Origin: Cyclobacterium jeungdonense
GTDB taxonomy: Bacteria > Bacteroidota > Bacteroidia > Cytophagales > Cyclobacteriaceae
Assembly: GCF_010994275.1 (NCBI RefSeq)
Contig: NZ_WMCD01000006.1
Coordinates: 304,909 to 368,908 of the forward strand
DNA: 64,000 bases
Reading direction: 5' to 3'
Below are positions 18,100 through 27,535 of the stretch, one piece after another. A model generated the notes under the pieces. That model did no database searches. It was not told the DNA's origin and saw only the letters and a list, made by a program, of their open reading frames with translations. A program made the position numbers and the translations under genes. Numbering within the stretch: the stretch's first letter is position 1; every line of letters starts with the position of its first letter.

Positions 18100-19341
18100 T
18101 TAATAATTTTTCAAAATAGCTTCACACAATTCTTCTTGATATTTTTTCCAAGGTCTAAGAGAGGCAGATTCTTTGGCTGCTCGTCCAACTTCGATAATAT
18201 GTTTGGGATGTTGAAGGAGATCTTCTAATAGGGCTCTGAGCTCCAGGAAATGCCCAGCTCTAAAAAGCCACCCATTTTCCCCATGATTGATAAGATCAGG
18301 CCCAGCGGTCCTTTCTGTAGTAATTACAGGCGTCCCTTGAGACATGGCCTCTGTAATTACCAATCCAAACCCATCAAAAAGAGAAGGAAAAACCAGGATA
18401 TCATGTTGCCCCATAAGCTCCTTAACTTGATCATTGGAAAGACTTGGGATCCAGGTATGCTTTTCAAGTGATTTATTTAAAGCAGTGCAAAACTCATGAG
18501 GTTTCTTTCCCACGATGGTCAGGGAAATAGCAGATTCCAAGCCTTCTATAGCTTCAAAAAGGTCCGCAAGGCCTTTTTGTTGTGACAGCCTGCCCACGAA
18601 CAATAGTTTTAAAGTTTTTTTACCGGAATAGGCAGAAATTTTCCGCATTTTTGAAATAGGTGGATACCCATAAGGTATGATCTCTATAGGCGGCAAGGGT
18701 TCTGGAAAGTCTAATAAAGTTGATGCTGTAAATTTGCTTGCTGTAAAAATCCGGCTTGCTAGCCTTATTTCCTCATCTTTTCTGGTAAGTTTTATCGGGG
18801 AATCTGCGAATCCCGTAAAAGTTGAAGACCAGTCCGGCCTTCTTTTTCTTTCAACGGCCAATAGTTTTCTGGCTGCTCTCCAATGCCCTGTAGGCAAGTC
18901 GTAAAATTTTAATAATCCTAAACGATCAGATTCTTGAAAAGTATGAAGAATTCCATCCTCATAACCGAAGACGCCATCAATCTCATTTAATCTAGAGGAT
19001 TTTAATCTAGTAGCTATCCTTTGGTCAAGATTTCTGTAAACTGCATCCACCGAAAAAACTCCAACTTCATGTTTAACTAACGAAGAACTACCTAATTTTA
19101 ACGCGGTAAGCCGCAACATTTCTTTCCATGGCCATTGATAGGTAAAAGGTTTTAACCTAATATCAAACTTCCGTCTTCTTATCTCCGATAAAATTTCAAT
19201 ATTCCCTAAATTATCTAGTAGAGAACCAGGGAAGATGGCTACGCATGTATGAAACTCTGCCAACAAATCAGATTCTAAAAACCCAGTGCTTGCAGCTCTA
19301 ACATTTTCATTACCAGTTGGGTGAGAAAATAGTAATTTCAT
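18100..19341 (-). CDS. GT4 glycosyltransferase
   Basis: This is a 413-residue GT-B protein. The C-terminal domain carries LLFVGRLSQQKGLADLFEAI and the donor-site region FDGFGLVITEAMSQGTPVI with E-x7-E spacing. The N-terminal domain is less typical and lacks the usual GG loop, reading SHPTGNENVRAASTGFLES. The gene lies 21 bp from the acyltransferase upstream and 29 bp from the polymerase gene downstream. The acceptor is unknown. Confidence 0.9.
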   Translation of the reverse strand: MKLLFSHPTGNENVRAASTGFLESDLLAEFHTCVAIFPGSLLDNLGNIEILSEIRRRKFDIRLKPFTYQWPWKEMLRLTALKLGSSSLVKHEVGVFSVDAVYRNLDQRIATRLKSSRLNEIDGVFGYEDGILHTFQESDRLGLLKFYDLPTGHWRAARKLLAVERKRRPDWSSTFTGFADSPIKLTRKDEEIRLASRIFTASKFTASTLLDFPEPLPPIEIIPYGYPPISKMRKISAYSGKKTLKLLFVGRLSQQKGLADLFEAIEGLESAISLTIVGKKPHEFCTALNKSLEKHTWIPSLSNDQVKELMGQHDILVFPSLFDGFGLVITEAMSQGTPVITTERTAGPDLINHGENGWLFRAGHFLELRALLEDLLQHPKHIIEVGRAAKESASLRPWKKYQEELCEAILKNY

Positions 19342-19362
19342 GTCTGTCTAGATATATTCATG

Positions 19363-19956
19363 CTACCCTTTGAGCCAAGCTTGATTTGGAGCCAAAAATT
19401 CGCATGGATTATAATTTAAGTATTTAGTTCGATTTTTTGAGATCAGTTTTGCTGGATTGCCTACTACAATAGCACCTGGTGGAATGGATTTGCTAACAAC
19501 TGCTCTAGCTCCAACTATTGCTCCCCTACCAATGTGAACTCCAGGCAGTATCATAGCCCCAGTACCTATCCAGACATAATCTTCTATAATAATTTGTTTA
19601 TTGAGAAGTTGCCATGTTGGATCATTCACATCATGAGAGCCTGTAAGAATTTCTACCCCATCATTAATACAAACACGCTCCCCTATAATAACGTTATCAT
19701 GAAGCGCGATATAAACCCGACCCAAAAATGATGATTTTCCGATAGTCAGTTTTTCTTTCTTTCCATCAACTCTTACTTTACCAATTTCTGATTCCTCATG
19801 AATTTTAGCTCCCTTGCTAATAAGTTTTTGCCGACGAATATTTCCTTGCAGAAGGTTGGAAAATAGAAAAACCCGCTTTCCCCATGCAATAAAGAATTTT
19901 GAAGATCCTATTGGAAACCTAGCACGATGGGACCATAAAAATTTAATGCTTGCCAT
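19363..19956 (-). CDS. Hexapeptide-repeat acyltransferase
   Basis: This 197-residue beta-helix acyltransferase contains VIIGERVCINDGVEILTGSH followed by DVNDP, then IIIEDYVWIGTGAMILPGV, IGRGAIVGARAVV and the VVGNPAKLI cap. The candidate catalytic His is in TGSHDV. It belongs to the maltose/galactoside/CysE-like group that uses acetyl-CoA. It is tightly packed between two GT4 genes (21 and 6 bp), pointing to modification of the same oligosaccharide. Confidence 0.85.
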   Translation of the reverse strand: MASIKFLWSHRARFPIGSSKFFIAWGKRVFLFSNLLQGNIRRQKLISKGAKIHEESEIGKVRVDGKKEKLTIGKSSFLGRVYIALHDNVIIGERVCINDGVEILTGSHDVNDPTWQLLNKQIIIEDYVWIGTGAMILPGVHIGRGAIVGARAVVSKSIPPGAIVVGNPAKLISKNRTKYLNYNPCEFLAPNQAWLKG

Positions 19957-19962
19957 AGGAAA

Positions 19963-21096
19963 TCAAAAATAATAGGTTTTTAAATCATTTAAAAATTGGC
20001 TTGCTACTCCTGAAATAGGTGTTTTAGGTAAATTATTGTTATAATTTATACACTTACTGAAATTCCCATCACTAAATAAAAAAACACCTTTAGGAATTCT
20101 ATAGGACAGATTTCTTTCGGGTATCCATTTTTTTGAAACAGAAATTACAGGAAGACCATGTTCTAGCATGGCTGCTAGTGATCCACTTTTTTCTAATAAC
20201 GCTGGTGGAGTAGTTACAATGCCCATAGTTGACCTTTGCAAAATTTCAGAGATCTTTTCTATTGGCTGTTCACCCAATATCTCTATTAATAATCCCTCAG
20301 ATTTCCAAGAATTCTTCCATTTTTCACGTTCTTTTCCATTACGGCCAACTAATTTAAGAGTAATTAGAACTTTGTGTTCTCTAACATATTTAGCGGCTTC
20401 TTTTGCAAACTGCTCTATAGGTGCCCCTGAATGTATTCCACCAAAAAGAATAAAACAAATCCTATCTATTTTTCTTAAGGAATCCTGGTCAAGATTACCC
20501 TTTCCCTTAAAACTATTAAAAACGGGAATATTTGAAAACAAGGGGAGATAAACTGAATTTATACCTGATCTATTTAAAAGCGACTGGTATAGATGGCACT
20601 GGGTATGAATTAAAGAGGCCTTAAGTTTTTTTATTAAATACAAAATCATAAACTTTTGTAAATTTCCCCACAATACTTCCTTTACCGTTGAATGTGAATT
20701 AATACCCACCCATAATTCATGAAACATTAAATGCCACTTATGTCCATTTCCAACCTGTATCAATTGTCTACCTAAATGAACTGGAATTCCTTTAGGGTGA
20801 AATGAATAAGGAACAAATTGTAGGCTTATTATATCTGGATTAAAAAAATCGATAGACTTTTTAGTAATTGAAAGGCGAGATTTAATTGGCAAAATGGAGG
20901 CCAGCCTTAACACAGGTACATGAACTCCATCAATTTCTTGCATATTTTCTACTAAACTGAAGATTTGACGGTCGTGTATAGCTATTAGTGCTATACTATG
21001 TCCCTGTTTTATTAACTCACAAGCTAGTCTTCTTGTATAATCCCCCACCCCATCACATCCAGGTTCGAGGGAGCCACAAATGAAAGTTATTTTCAT
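19963..21096 (-). CDS. GT4 glycosyltransferase
   Basis: This is a 377-residue GT-B-fold protein. The N-terminal loop reads CGSLEPGCDGVGDYTRRLA (residues 6-24), a clear acceptor loop of GT4. In the C-terminal donor region the usual first Glu motif has diverged (PALLEKSGSLAAMLEHGLPV), although two Glu residues remain. It is 1 bp from the next acyltransferase gene and 6 bp from the previous one. The gene is AT-rich, like those up to 28.5 kb. Activity is likely, but less certain than for its neighbours. Confidence 0.85.
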   Translation of the reverse strand: MKITFICGSLEPGCDGVGDYTRRLACELIKQGHSIALIAIHDRQIFSLVENMQEIDGVHVPVLRLASILPIKSRLSITKKSIDFFNPDIISLQFVPYSFHPKGIPVHLGRQLIQVGNGHKWHLMFHELWVGINSHSTVKEVLWGNLQKFMILYLIKKLKASLIHTQCHLYQSLLNRSGINSVYLPLFSNIPVFNSFKGKGNLDQDSLRKIDRICFILFGGIHSGAPIEQFAKEAAKYVREHKVLITLKLVGRNGKEREKWKNSWKSEGLLIEILGEQPIEKISEILQRSTMGIVTTPPALLEKSGSLAAMLEHGLPVISVSKKWIPERNLSYRIPKGVFLFSDGNFSKCINYNNNLPKTPISGVASQFLNDLKTYYF

Positions 21097-21097
21097 G

Positions 21098-21688
21098 TTA
21101 ATTACGCTCTCCTATTTTCTTAGCAGGTAAACCTGCCCAAATCTCATAATCTGGCACAGACCTATTAACTAAAGAACCAGCTCCAATCACACTACCTTTT
21201 CCAATTCTAACTCCTTTTAGAATTATACTTCCAGAGCCGATCCAAACATCTTCTTCAATAATTATTGGTTTCGATTTGATTGGTTGACTGTTAATTAAGA
21301 ATTCTTTATCAATAGAATGATTAATGTCTACAAAAGTAGTATTACTTGCGATTAAACAGTTATCTCCCACAGAAATATAATTACTACAGTTAAATTCACA
21401 ATTATTACCAATAAATACATTTTTGCCAATTAGGATAACATTACTTTTTAAAAATGGGTTTTTAATCCAAAATATAACATTATTTTGAATGTCACAATAA
21501 TTGCCGATTTGCACATTACCCGGCCATTCACAATGAATTTTTCCTAACCTAACTCCATTGCCAATTTGCAGACCCAATATCCTATAATAGTAAACTCTAA
21601 TTCTGGTTAATAAACCAATAAATTTAATTCTTAAAGTCGCTAAATTTGTTGGGTTCACTATATTAAATTTAGTTAAAATGTTAACCAA
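21098..21688 (-). CDS. Hexapeptide-repeat acyltransferase
   Basis: This 196-residue beta-helix protein has repeats from about 45 to 185 (VQIGNYCDIQNNVIFW, ISVGDNCLIASNTTFVDINH, IIIEEDVWIGSGSIILKGV, IGKGSVIGAGSLVNRSVP) and the cap WAGLPAKKIG. The catalytic-type His is in DINHSID (about 120). Its start overlaps the 3' end of the upstream glycosyltransferase gene by 8 bp, so they are coupled. The codon usage is very AT-rich. Confidence 0.85.
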   Translation of the reverse strand: MVNILTKFNIVNPTNLATLRIKFIGLLTRIRVYYYRILGLQIGNGVRLGKIHCEWPGNVQIGNYCDIQNNVIFWIKNPFLKSNVILIGKNVFIGNNCEFNCSNYISVGDNCLIASNTTFVDINHSIDKEFLINSQPIKSKPIIIEEDVWIGSGSIILKGVRIGKGSVIGAGSLVNRSVPDYEIWAGLPAKKIGERN

Positions 21689-22601
21689 TCAATCTTCCTA
21701 AAAATGAAGACAACTTTAAATTTAATTTTTTTAATTTAAAGGTTCTATTACTAAACACCTTTATGGGAAAATTAGCATAAGCCATATAATCTTTATCGGC
21801 GAAGTCTGGACCAATTCCTTGTAAAATTAAATATTTTAGAAAATTTTTTTCCCATGGCTTTATATTGTTTATCGCATGACTCATTAAATATGCAGGTTGG
21901 GAGAAACCCATACCTTCTTTTCCAATAATACTAAGTTTTATTTCTGGGGAAACAGTTATTGCAGCATTTAATAAGTCTTGATCCCCTTTGAAAGATCGAT
22001 GTCCGTCTTTTTCAAATAAAGTTAAATTACCGTTATTTTTTTGATATTCATTTGTAAGACTTATCCATCTTTCGATTAATAATTTATTAGCCCTATTGAC
22101 ACCTATAAATCCACTATTTACGTAATAATCAATTTTATTTCTTTTACTTGAATTACTTAAATTTATCCAATCTTGTCTCCAGGGGTGATTATGATGTACA
22201 AAAGGAAAATTATTGTCTAAACACAAGCAAACTCCTAAGTTTATCCATTTACTATAAAAATCCCATGAAGCTTTCACAATAATATCAGGATCGAAATAAA
22301 AGACTTTTTCAACTGATGGATAATTTTGAAAAATATTTAGTATTGCAGTAGGTTTATAATACCCAAAGTGTAAAATAGTATCAATTTCAAGAAACTCAAC
22401 ATATAAGTTTTTTATGGAATAATAATTTTTATTATTGGTTTGAAACTGTGTTATCCACGTAGGTAGATTTCCTTTATATCCAACAACTACTAATCCATCA
22501 AATTTACTTACGCATAATGAATTTATTAAAGCGGCTACTCCATAATGGTAATGTTTTTCAAATAATGTAAATACAACTTCTTTAAACTCTTTGGTTTTCA
22601 C
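21681..22601 (-). CDS. GT-A-type glycosyltransferase (GT8-like), family uncertain
   Basis: This 306-residue protein has a nucleotide-sugar transferase layout: YHYGVAALINSL near the N-terminus, then VEKVFYFDPDIIV with a D-x-D at 104-106, and YYVNSGFIGVNRAN near 150, like the GT8 or related galactosyltransferase groups. A late GDQDLLNAAI segment also fits. I cannot place it in a numbered GT family with confidence. It overlaps the acyltransferase start by 8 bp and is the first intact gene downstream of the transposon and gene-remnant region. Its AT-rich composition differs from genes at 9-18 kb. Confidence 0.72.
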   Translation of the reverse strand: MKTKEFKEVVFTLFEKHYHYGVAALINSLCVSKFDGLVVVGYKGNLPTWITQFQTNNKNYYSIKNLYVEFLEIDTILHFGYYKPTAILNIFQNYPSVEKVFYFDPDIIVKASWDFYSKWINLGVCLCLDNNFPFVHHNHPWRQDWINLSNSSKRNKIDYYVNSGFIGVNRANKLLIERWISLTNEYQKNNGNLTLFEKDGHRSFKGDQDLLNAAITVSPEIKLSIIGKEGMGFSQPAYLMSHAINNIKPWEKNFLKYLILQGIGPDFADKDYMAYANFPIKVFSNRTFKLKKLNLKLSSFLGRLIG

Positions 22602-22779
22602 TTTTTATAGCCAGATTTTATTCAATCATTTACTTTTGATATTAAATAGGTTTTTATATATCATGGTTTGTTCCTTTAAAATTAAAATTTAAACGGAGTT
22701 TTGACTATGAATATCTGAAAAAGATGAATCAAGATTGAAACCTCCTTATGTAGCACACCAATCAAAATACCATATATCT
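22602..22779. other. Short AT-rich gap before the IS1595 relic
   Basis: This sequence may contain the 5' leader of the glycosyltransferase gene at 21681-22601. A minus-strand open frame from 22682 to 22891 crosses it; its first half reads as the end of the transposase relic, and the rest has no recognisable similarity. I see no clear promoter or hairpin. Confidence 0.4.
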
Positions 22780-23648
22780 TCTTTTGAATTAGGTACTTAA
22801 AAAATCCTTTATATGGATAAGGTGGCTTTGCCACTATCATTTGTATTATATTCTTAAAGATTCTTTTTTGACTTTGTTGCGGTTCAATCATTAGGTGTAC
22901 TTGTTGAATTAGGATTGGAGATTCATGACCAAATGGTGGGTATCCCTAAGCCAGGCATTGTGAACCTCATGATCACCCAGTGAATCTGCTTGAAGTGATT
23001 TTCCAATTTTTCACGGGGCAGTTTCGGGAAATGTACTTTCATACCCTTATACCGACTCCAAAAGTCAGTCTTGACCTTTGCACCGCTGATGATTTGATCC
23101 TTGTTAAATTCTCCCGGATTAAATCTGGAGACGGTTTTCACGACCCTTACATACCAGCGGGATACACCCGTTGTACCCGTTTCTATGCCCAACACCATGA
23201 TTTTCTTTATCCCCTCGTTTCTTCAGGTCATCCTGGCCGCACACATAGGATTCGTCAACTTATACCTTCCTTACCATGGGGAAGTTTTGGTTGTTTTCTA
23301 TCGGCTTCATCACTTTCTGCTTAAAAAACCAACAGGTCTTTTGTATTAGCCCAAGCTTACCGCTCAGTTTGCAGCTACTGACCTCGTTCTTGCTGGTGGA
23401 AACATAATAGACGATATAAAATGCCTTAAGGAGAGAAAATTTCCAGTGGTGAAAGAATGTGCCGGTCGTGGGAGACTTCAAGACGACCGCATTTATTACA
23501 TTGCCTGTTAAACTCATTTGTCCTTTTACAATATTAAGTATAGCCATACTTCTTGCATATATATTTGTCTTTCCACTTGATGTCTGCAAAATATTTGTGA
23601 CGTGATCTGGAATTCAAATATAGAGAGATTCCTATACCTTGTTTCCAT
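22780..23648 (-). pseudogene. Frameshifted IS1595-family transposase relic
   Basis: Reading the minus strand across several frames recovers a degraded IS1595-type transposase. In order these are: a zinc-ribbon-like KYFADIKWKDKYICKKYGYT (about 23600), FNRQCNKCGRLE (about 23510), the family core TGTFFHHWKFSLLKAFYIVY (about 23440), LGLIQKTCWFFKQKVMK (about 23340), GAKVKTDFWSRYKGMKVHFP (about 23060) and a tail resembling IFKNIIQMIVAKPPYPYK (about 22850). At least three frameshifts and stops break it, so it is inactive. It abuts the 3' end of a broken GT2 gene, which suggests insertion-linked decay. Terminal inverted repeats were not identified. Confidence 0.75.
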
Positions 23649-23689
23649 TAAATCTATGATTAAAGGCAATATAGCTATATTTTCCCCTT

Positions 23690-24530
23690 TTAAAATGCAC
23701 CTAATTCAAATCGTCCTTATCGAACTTTTTTATCCGTGTTGTCTAAATTAATTTAGAATCTCTTTATCATACCACTAAAATCTTCCATTTGGCACAAATA
23801 ATATATTAGTTCCAATATTTTCCCATCCTGTTAACCAATCTTTAATAACTAGTTCTCTATAATCACTTTCAATGGAAAAATTTATTGTTTTTGGATAAAC
23901 CACCCGTCTGCGCACTAAACCTTTTGTATCCATTACGTACTCCAAACATAAATTATATCAAAGTTTAGAACCGAGTGAATTTTCTCTAGCTAAATCATAA
24001 TGCAATATTTTAATTTCTCAAAGTGAAGTCATAGAAGATTGGGCTGTCATATATATTCTGGTACTATGAATTTTTGGGAATGTGAGTAATTTCATCATCA
24101 AAATAAACTAAAGGCTAATCAGGAACTTATAGCGGATGCCAGTTTAAATTCCGTTAAGAAATATTGGCTTTTCAAATAACAGTACTGTACCTGGTTCTGT
24201 ATGTAGCATACTTTGCCAGTCAATAGACTGCATTGCATCTGCAACTAATATTTTATCAGCATCCAAGGCAAGAAGAACGCTTTGGGCATTGGTAAAAAGC
24301 TGACTGGCTTTATTAATTAGTAATGTCTCTCTTTCGACTTCATTAATTAAAAGAGAATTATCTTCGATTAAAATTACTTTATCAAATCGTTTAATGATTT
24401 CACGCCTGCCGTCTTTCGAGCATTGGTCTGCTATAATAATATGATTAGCAACTATGCTGCATACTTGTAAATACCTATCTAATATCCAAGTTCTATTTTA
24501 TACAGGTGTAAGTACAATAGCTTTATTCAT
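23690..24530 (-). pseudogene. Broken GT2 glycosyltransferase gene
   Basis: From the minus-strand ATG at 24528-24530 the frame reads MNKAIVLTPV and then hits a TAA. After it, the same frame continues with IIIADQCSKDGRREIIKRFD, LLALDADKILVADAMQSIDW and GTVLLFEKPIFLNG, the layout of a GT2 domain with a DAD metal site. Downstream, in other frames, the pieces LGSKL-YNLCLEYVMDTKGLV and FVPNGRF-WYDKEILN match the C-terminal part of a GT2 subgroup. Stops and frameshifts interrupt the middle and end. The IS1595 relic directly follows. It is clearly non-functional. Confidence 0.7.
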
Positions 24531-24696
24531 ACACAATTTAAGTTTAGGTATATTTTCTCGTTGGAAAGTAATGTAAGAATGATTTTAGAATTATGGAAGT
24601 TGGAATTTAATTAAAATGCTTTTGATTTTATGATTATTCGTAATCATGCCAGTATAGTTTAAATAAGGCAATGATGAGTTTAACAGTCTTTTACAG

Positions 24697-25851
24697 TTAA
24701 ATTTTATGGTCTTTATTTAATTCTTTTAAATAGGCATTTACAGTATCTGTCGCTATTATGCTCCAATTAAAAATTTTTGATCTTTCAATTAATTTTGCTT
24801 TAGCTGCTTCGCAAGATTTGGAATCTTTTAAATAGAAGGAAACTTTATTGGCTATTTGTTTCCAATCTCCGGGTGTTACTAAAAACTCATTAGGCAAAAT
24901 AGTGGATGACCCAGGTGAATTATATGCGATTACTGGAATACCAGCAGCTATTAGTTCTAAAATAGAAAATGGACAACCTTCCAAATACGATGGAAATATT
25001 GCAATTCTAAAATCTTTCAATAATTCAGGTAATTCAGATTCTTCAAATTCCGGAATAATGGTTATAAATTTTTTAACGGATTTTGGAAAAAATTTTAAAA
25101 CCTCATCTTCCTGGTAAAGTCCTTTTGTACCCATTAAGGTAAGGTCTGCATTAGGAATCTTTTTCTTGATTTCAGAAAAAATTTGGGGTATGTCTAAACA
25201 TCCTTTCCTGTAGTCAAATGTTCCCAAAAATAGAATTTTATTTCTATGTTTTGGCACTAATGAACTTTGGTTCAAAAAAAATCTTTTGGTATCACTTATT
25301 CCATAAGGTAAAATTATAATTCTTTCTTTAGAATAATTTTTTGAAATTAAAAGTTCACCATCTTTGTAGTTACTCACATTGATTAAATCGGCAACATTCA
25401 AAGATTTATAAAAATTATCTATAGATTTTTTTTGTAAATCTCCATATAAAAATTTTTTAATATAAGCTTTTATCAATCCAAGTGTATTTATTTTGTATGG
25501 CCATTTAATATCATTAAGATGTGGAATAAATAGAACTGAACGTGCTACAATCAAAGGTTTCTTTTCCTTTGTTTCCTTTTTGTATTCATATAGATTATTG
25601 GCATCAACATCAACCACATCATAGTCATAGATTTTGCTCTCTAAATAGGTTTTAATATTTAAAGCGTAAGTCTCTTTTAAATTTAAATTATTATTTTTTA
25701 AATAATCTTCAACCTCTTGAATACCAACCACGTCGGCTTTATGACCTATTTCATTTATTGCTTCTGCAAGTTCAATAACCACTTTTGGTCCACCCAATTC
25801 TTTTTTTAAGTAAAACTGAGCTATAAATAAAATTTTTAGTTTTGTCATCAT
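24697..25851 (-). CDS. GT4 glycosyltransferase
   Basis: This is a 384-residue GT-B protein. The N-terminal domain has FIAQFYLKKELGGPKVVIEL with the acceptor-loop GG, and the C-terminal domain has ILFLGTFDYRKGCLDIPQIF and YLEGCPFSILELIAAGIPVI with E-x7-E spacing. It is 28 bp downstream of the Wzx-like gene and very AT-rich. The broken GT2 gene follows downstream, so the original operon probably had one more transferase. Confidence 0.9.
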   Translation of the reverse strand: MMTKLKILFIAQFYLKKELGGPKVVIELAEAINEIGHKADVVGIQEVEDYLKNNNLNLKETYALNIKTYLESKIYDYDVVDVDANNLYEYKKETKEKKPLIVARSVLFIPHLNDIKWPYKINTLGLIKAYIKKFLYGDLQKKSIDNFYKSLNVADLINVSNYKDGELLISKNYSKERIIILPYGISDTKRFFLNQSSLVPKHRNKILFLGTFDYRKGCLDIPQIFSEIKKKIPNADLTLMGTKGLYQEDEVLKFFPKSVKKFITIIPEFEESELPELLKDFRIAIFPSYLEGCPFSILELIAAGIPVIAYNSPGSSTILPNEFLVTPGDWKQIANKVSFYLKDSKSCEAAKAKLIERSKIFNWSIIATDTVNAYLKELNKDHKI

Positions 25852-25879
25852 AATAATTTTTTTGATTTTAACTTATTCT

Positions 25880-27190
25880 TCAATTAAATTGATTAGAACG
25901 ACACTTTAAATTAAAAATTTTTAAAATTCCGTAACTACCGTTCATAATCAATTGAAGACATGACAAAAACACTCCAAATATAATCACTCCAATTAATGAG
26001 GAAATATCAAAAATGGAAACCCCTAATAGAATGAATAATATATTTAGAGATATACTAATGATCGGATTTAATATCCAGCCTCTGCTTGCTATCAACTGAT
26101 AAGCTCCGCCTGATACTAAGCCAATACTGCTACCTAATATATATAAGCACAATTCATTATTTAAACCAAAATATTTATTCCCTAACACTAATAAAAAATA
26201 ATCTGAAAATAGAGATACTAAGGTAACTAGAGATAAACAAACACAAAAGAGAATGATTATAAATTGAACATATCTTTTTAACAAAATTTGATAATCATTA
26301 CTTAGTCTTGCAAATCTTGGTACAATCAACGTTCCAAACATACTTGTGAAAATGGACAAGACCATTCCTATGCGACCTAATGCCCCTATTTGCGCCACAC
26401 CTTCAGTTGAACCAAAAAATGATATTAACCATAAAGTTATCTGTCCTGATAGAGAGTAAAATAAGGCACCAGGCAATGTTCGTTTAACAATAGCCAAAAT
26501 ATTTTTTTTAACCTCAAGATCTACTTTATCTGTTAATTGGGCATAAGGTTTTGCCAAATTCTTTAATTTGCGACTATTCCATGCTTGGGAAAGTCCTGAA
26601 ATAGAGATTGCTATAAAAGCTAAAGGAAATAGCAGTAGAGAAAAAGTTAAAAATAACCTTCCGAAATTCGTCAATACTTGTATTTTTTGTAGAGGTATAA
26701 TCTCTTGCCTTAACTTGGCGATTATATCATATATGCTACTAGATAATGATAAATAGAACATAGGTATTACTGATATTGATACAGCAATAGTCATTCCCCA
26801 AGTAACTTGATGGTTTCTAAGTAAATAAACAAGGGCAGGAATAGCTAATATTAAAGTAACTCCAGCAAATTTTTTTCTTAAAACTAAGCCTGTTGATAAT
26901 ATTTGTCCTAATTTCTTATTATCATTCCAAACAGGGCCACCCTGTGACATTACACCTGTTGAGATACCTCCACCATCTGCTAGCAAAGTCATAGTTCCTA
27001 AAATTGTATTAGCCAAAGTGTAAATCGCATATTCGTGAACTGGCAAAACCCTGATCACTAGGATTCCAGATATAAAACCTATGGCCTGAATGACTACCTG
27101 AGCAGATCCTGTTATACTTATTATCTTGCCCCATTCCCTTACTTTGGCAAATTTTCTACCGGTAGTTAAATAATTATACAATTCATTCAT
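25880..27190 (-). CDS. Wzx-like lipid-linked oligosaccharide flippase
   Basis: This 436-residue protein has about twelve hydrophobic segments in the MOP/MVF layout of polysaccharide biosynthesis proteins. The first helix region reads SAQVVIQAIGFISGILVIRV, followed by VHEYAIYTLANTILG, a typical start for Wzx. It should flip undecaprenyl-linked repeat units to the periplasm for the Wzy-like polymerase at 16.7 kb. It lies 28 bp upstream of a GT4 gene in the same orientation. A separate Wzm/Wzt exporter in the same locus makes the division of labour unclear. Confidence 0.85.
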   Translation of the reverse strand: MNELYNYLTTGRKFAKVREWGKIISITGSAQVVIQAIGFISGILVIRVLPVHEYAIYTLANTILGTMTLLADGGGISTGVMSQGGPVWNDNKKLGQILSTGLVLRKKFAGVTLILAIPALVYLLRNHQVTWGMTIAVSISVIPMFYLSLSSSIYDIIAKLRQEIIPLQKIQVLTNFGRLFLTFSLLLFPLAFIAISISGLSQAWNSRKLKNLAKPYAQLTDKVDLEVKKNILAIVKRTLPGALFYSLSGQITLWLISFFGSTEGVAQIGALGRIGMVLSIFTSMFGTLIVPRFARLSNDYQILLKRYVQFIIILFCVCLSLVTLVSLFSDYFLLVLGNKYFGLNNELCLYILGSSIGLVSGGAYQLIASRGWILNPIISISLNILFILLGVSIFDISSLIGVIIFGVFLSCLQLIMNGSYGILKIFNLKCRSNQFN

Positions 27191-27535
27191 TAAATACTAT
27201 GAATACAAATTGTGATTATCAGATATACTGTAAGTAAATTTGAAATAAAGCAATGAGCAGTCTTTTAAATAACGTTTTACCGAAACTTTTTCTCTTCAGT
27301 CTACCAAGTCAAAAAGTGAGTACTCCCTACTTTTTTTCTTATTGTCTAGAATACACCAAACAGGACTGGCTGTTTTTAATTTTTCGTTAAAAACCAATAA
27401 ATTAGGTGTAAATAAATTTATAGGTCAAGTTATTAAAGGATGATCAAATTAAACTTTGATAGACACAGGCTGTCTGAATAAAATTTCTCTTTTGGCAGCT
27501 TTGAGGAAATATATTTAATTTTATCAAGGATCTAA
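27191..27535. other. AT-rich intergenic region
   Basis: This 345-bp gap lies between the exostosin-like and Wzx-like genes. It probably contains the leader of the Wzx operon. I see no gene remnant that I can support and no strong terminator hairpin. Confidence 0.4.

Noticed and set aside
23668..23681. 14-bp palindrome AATATAGCTATATT
   Set aside because: Short and AT-rich in an AT-rich relic; expected by chance and without context.
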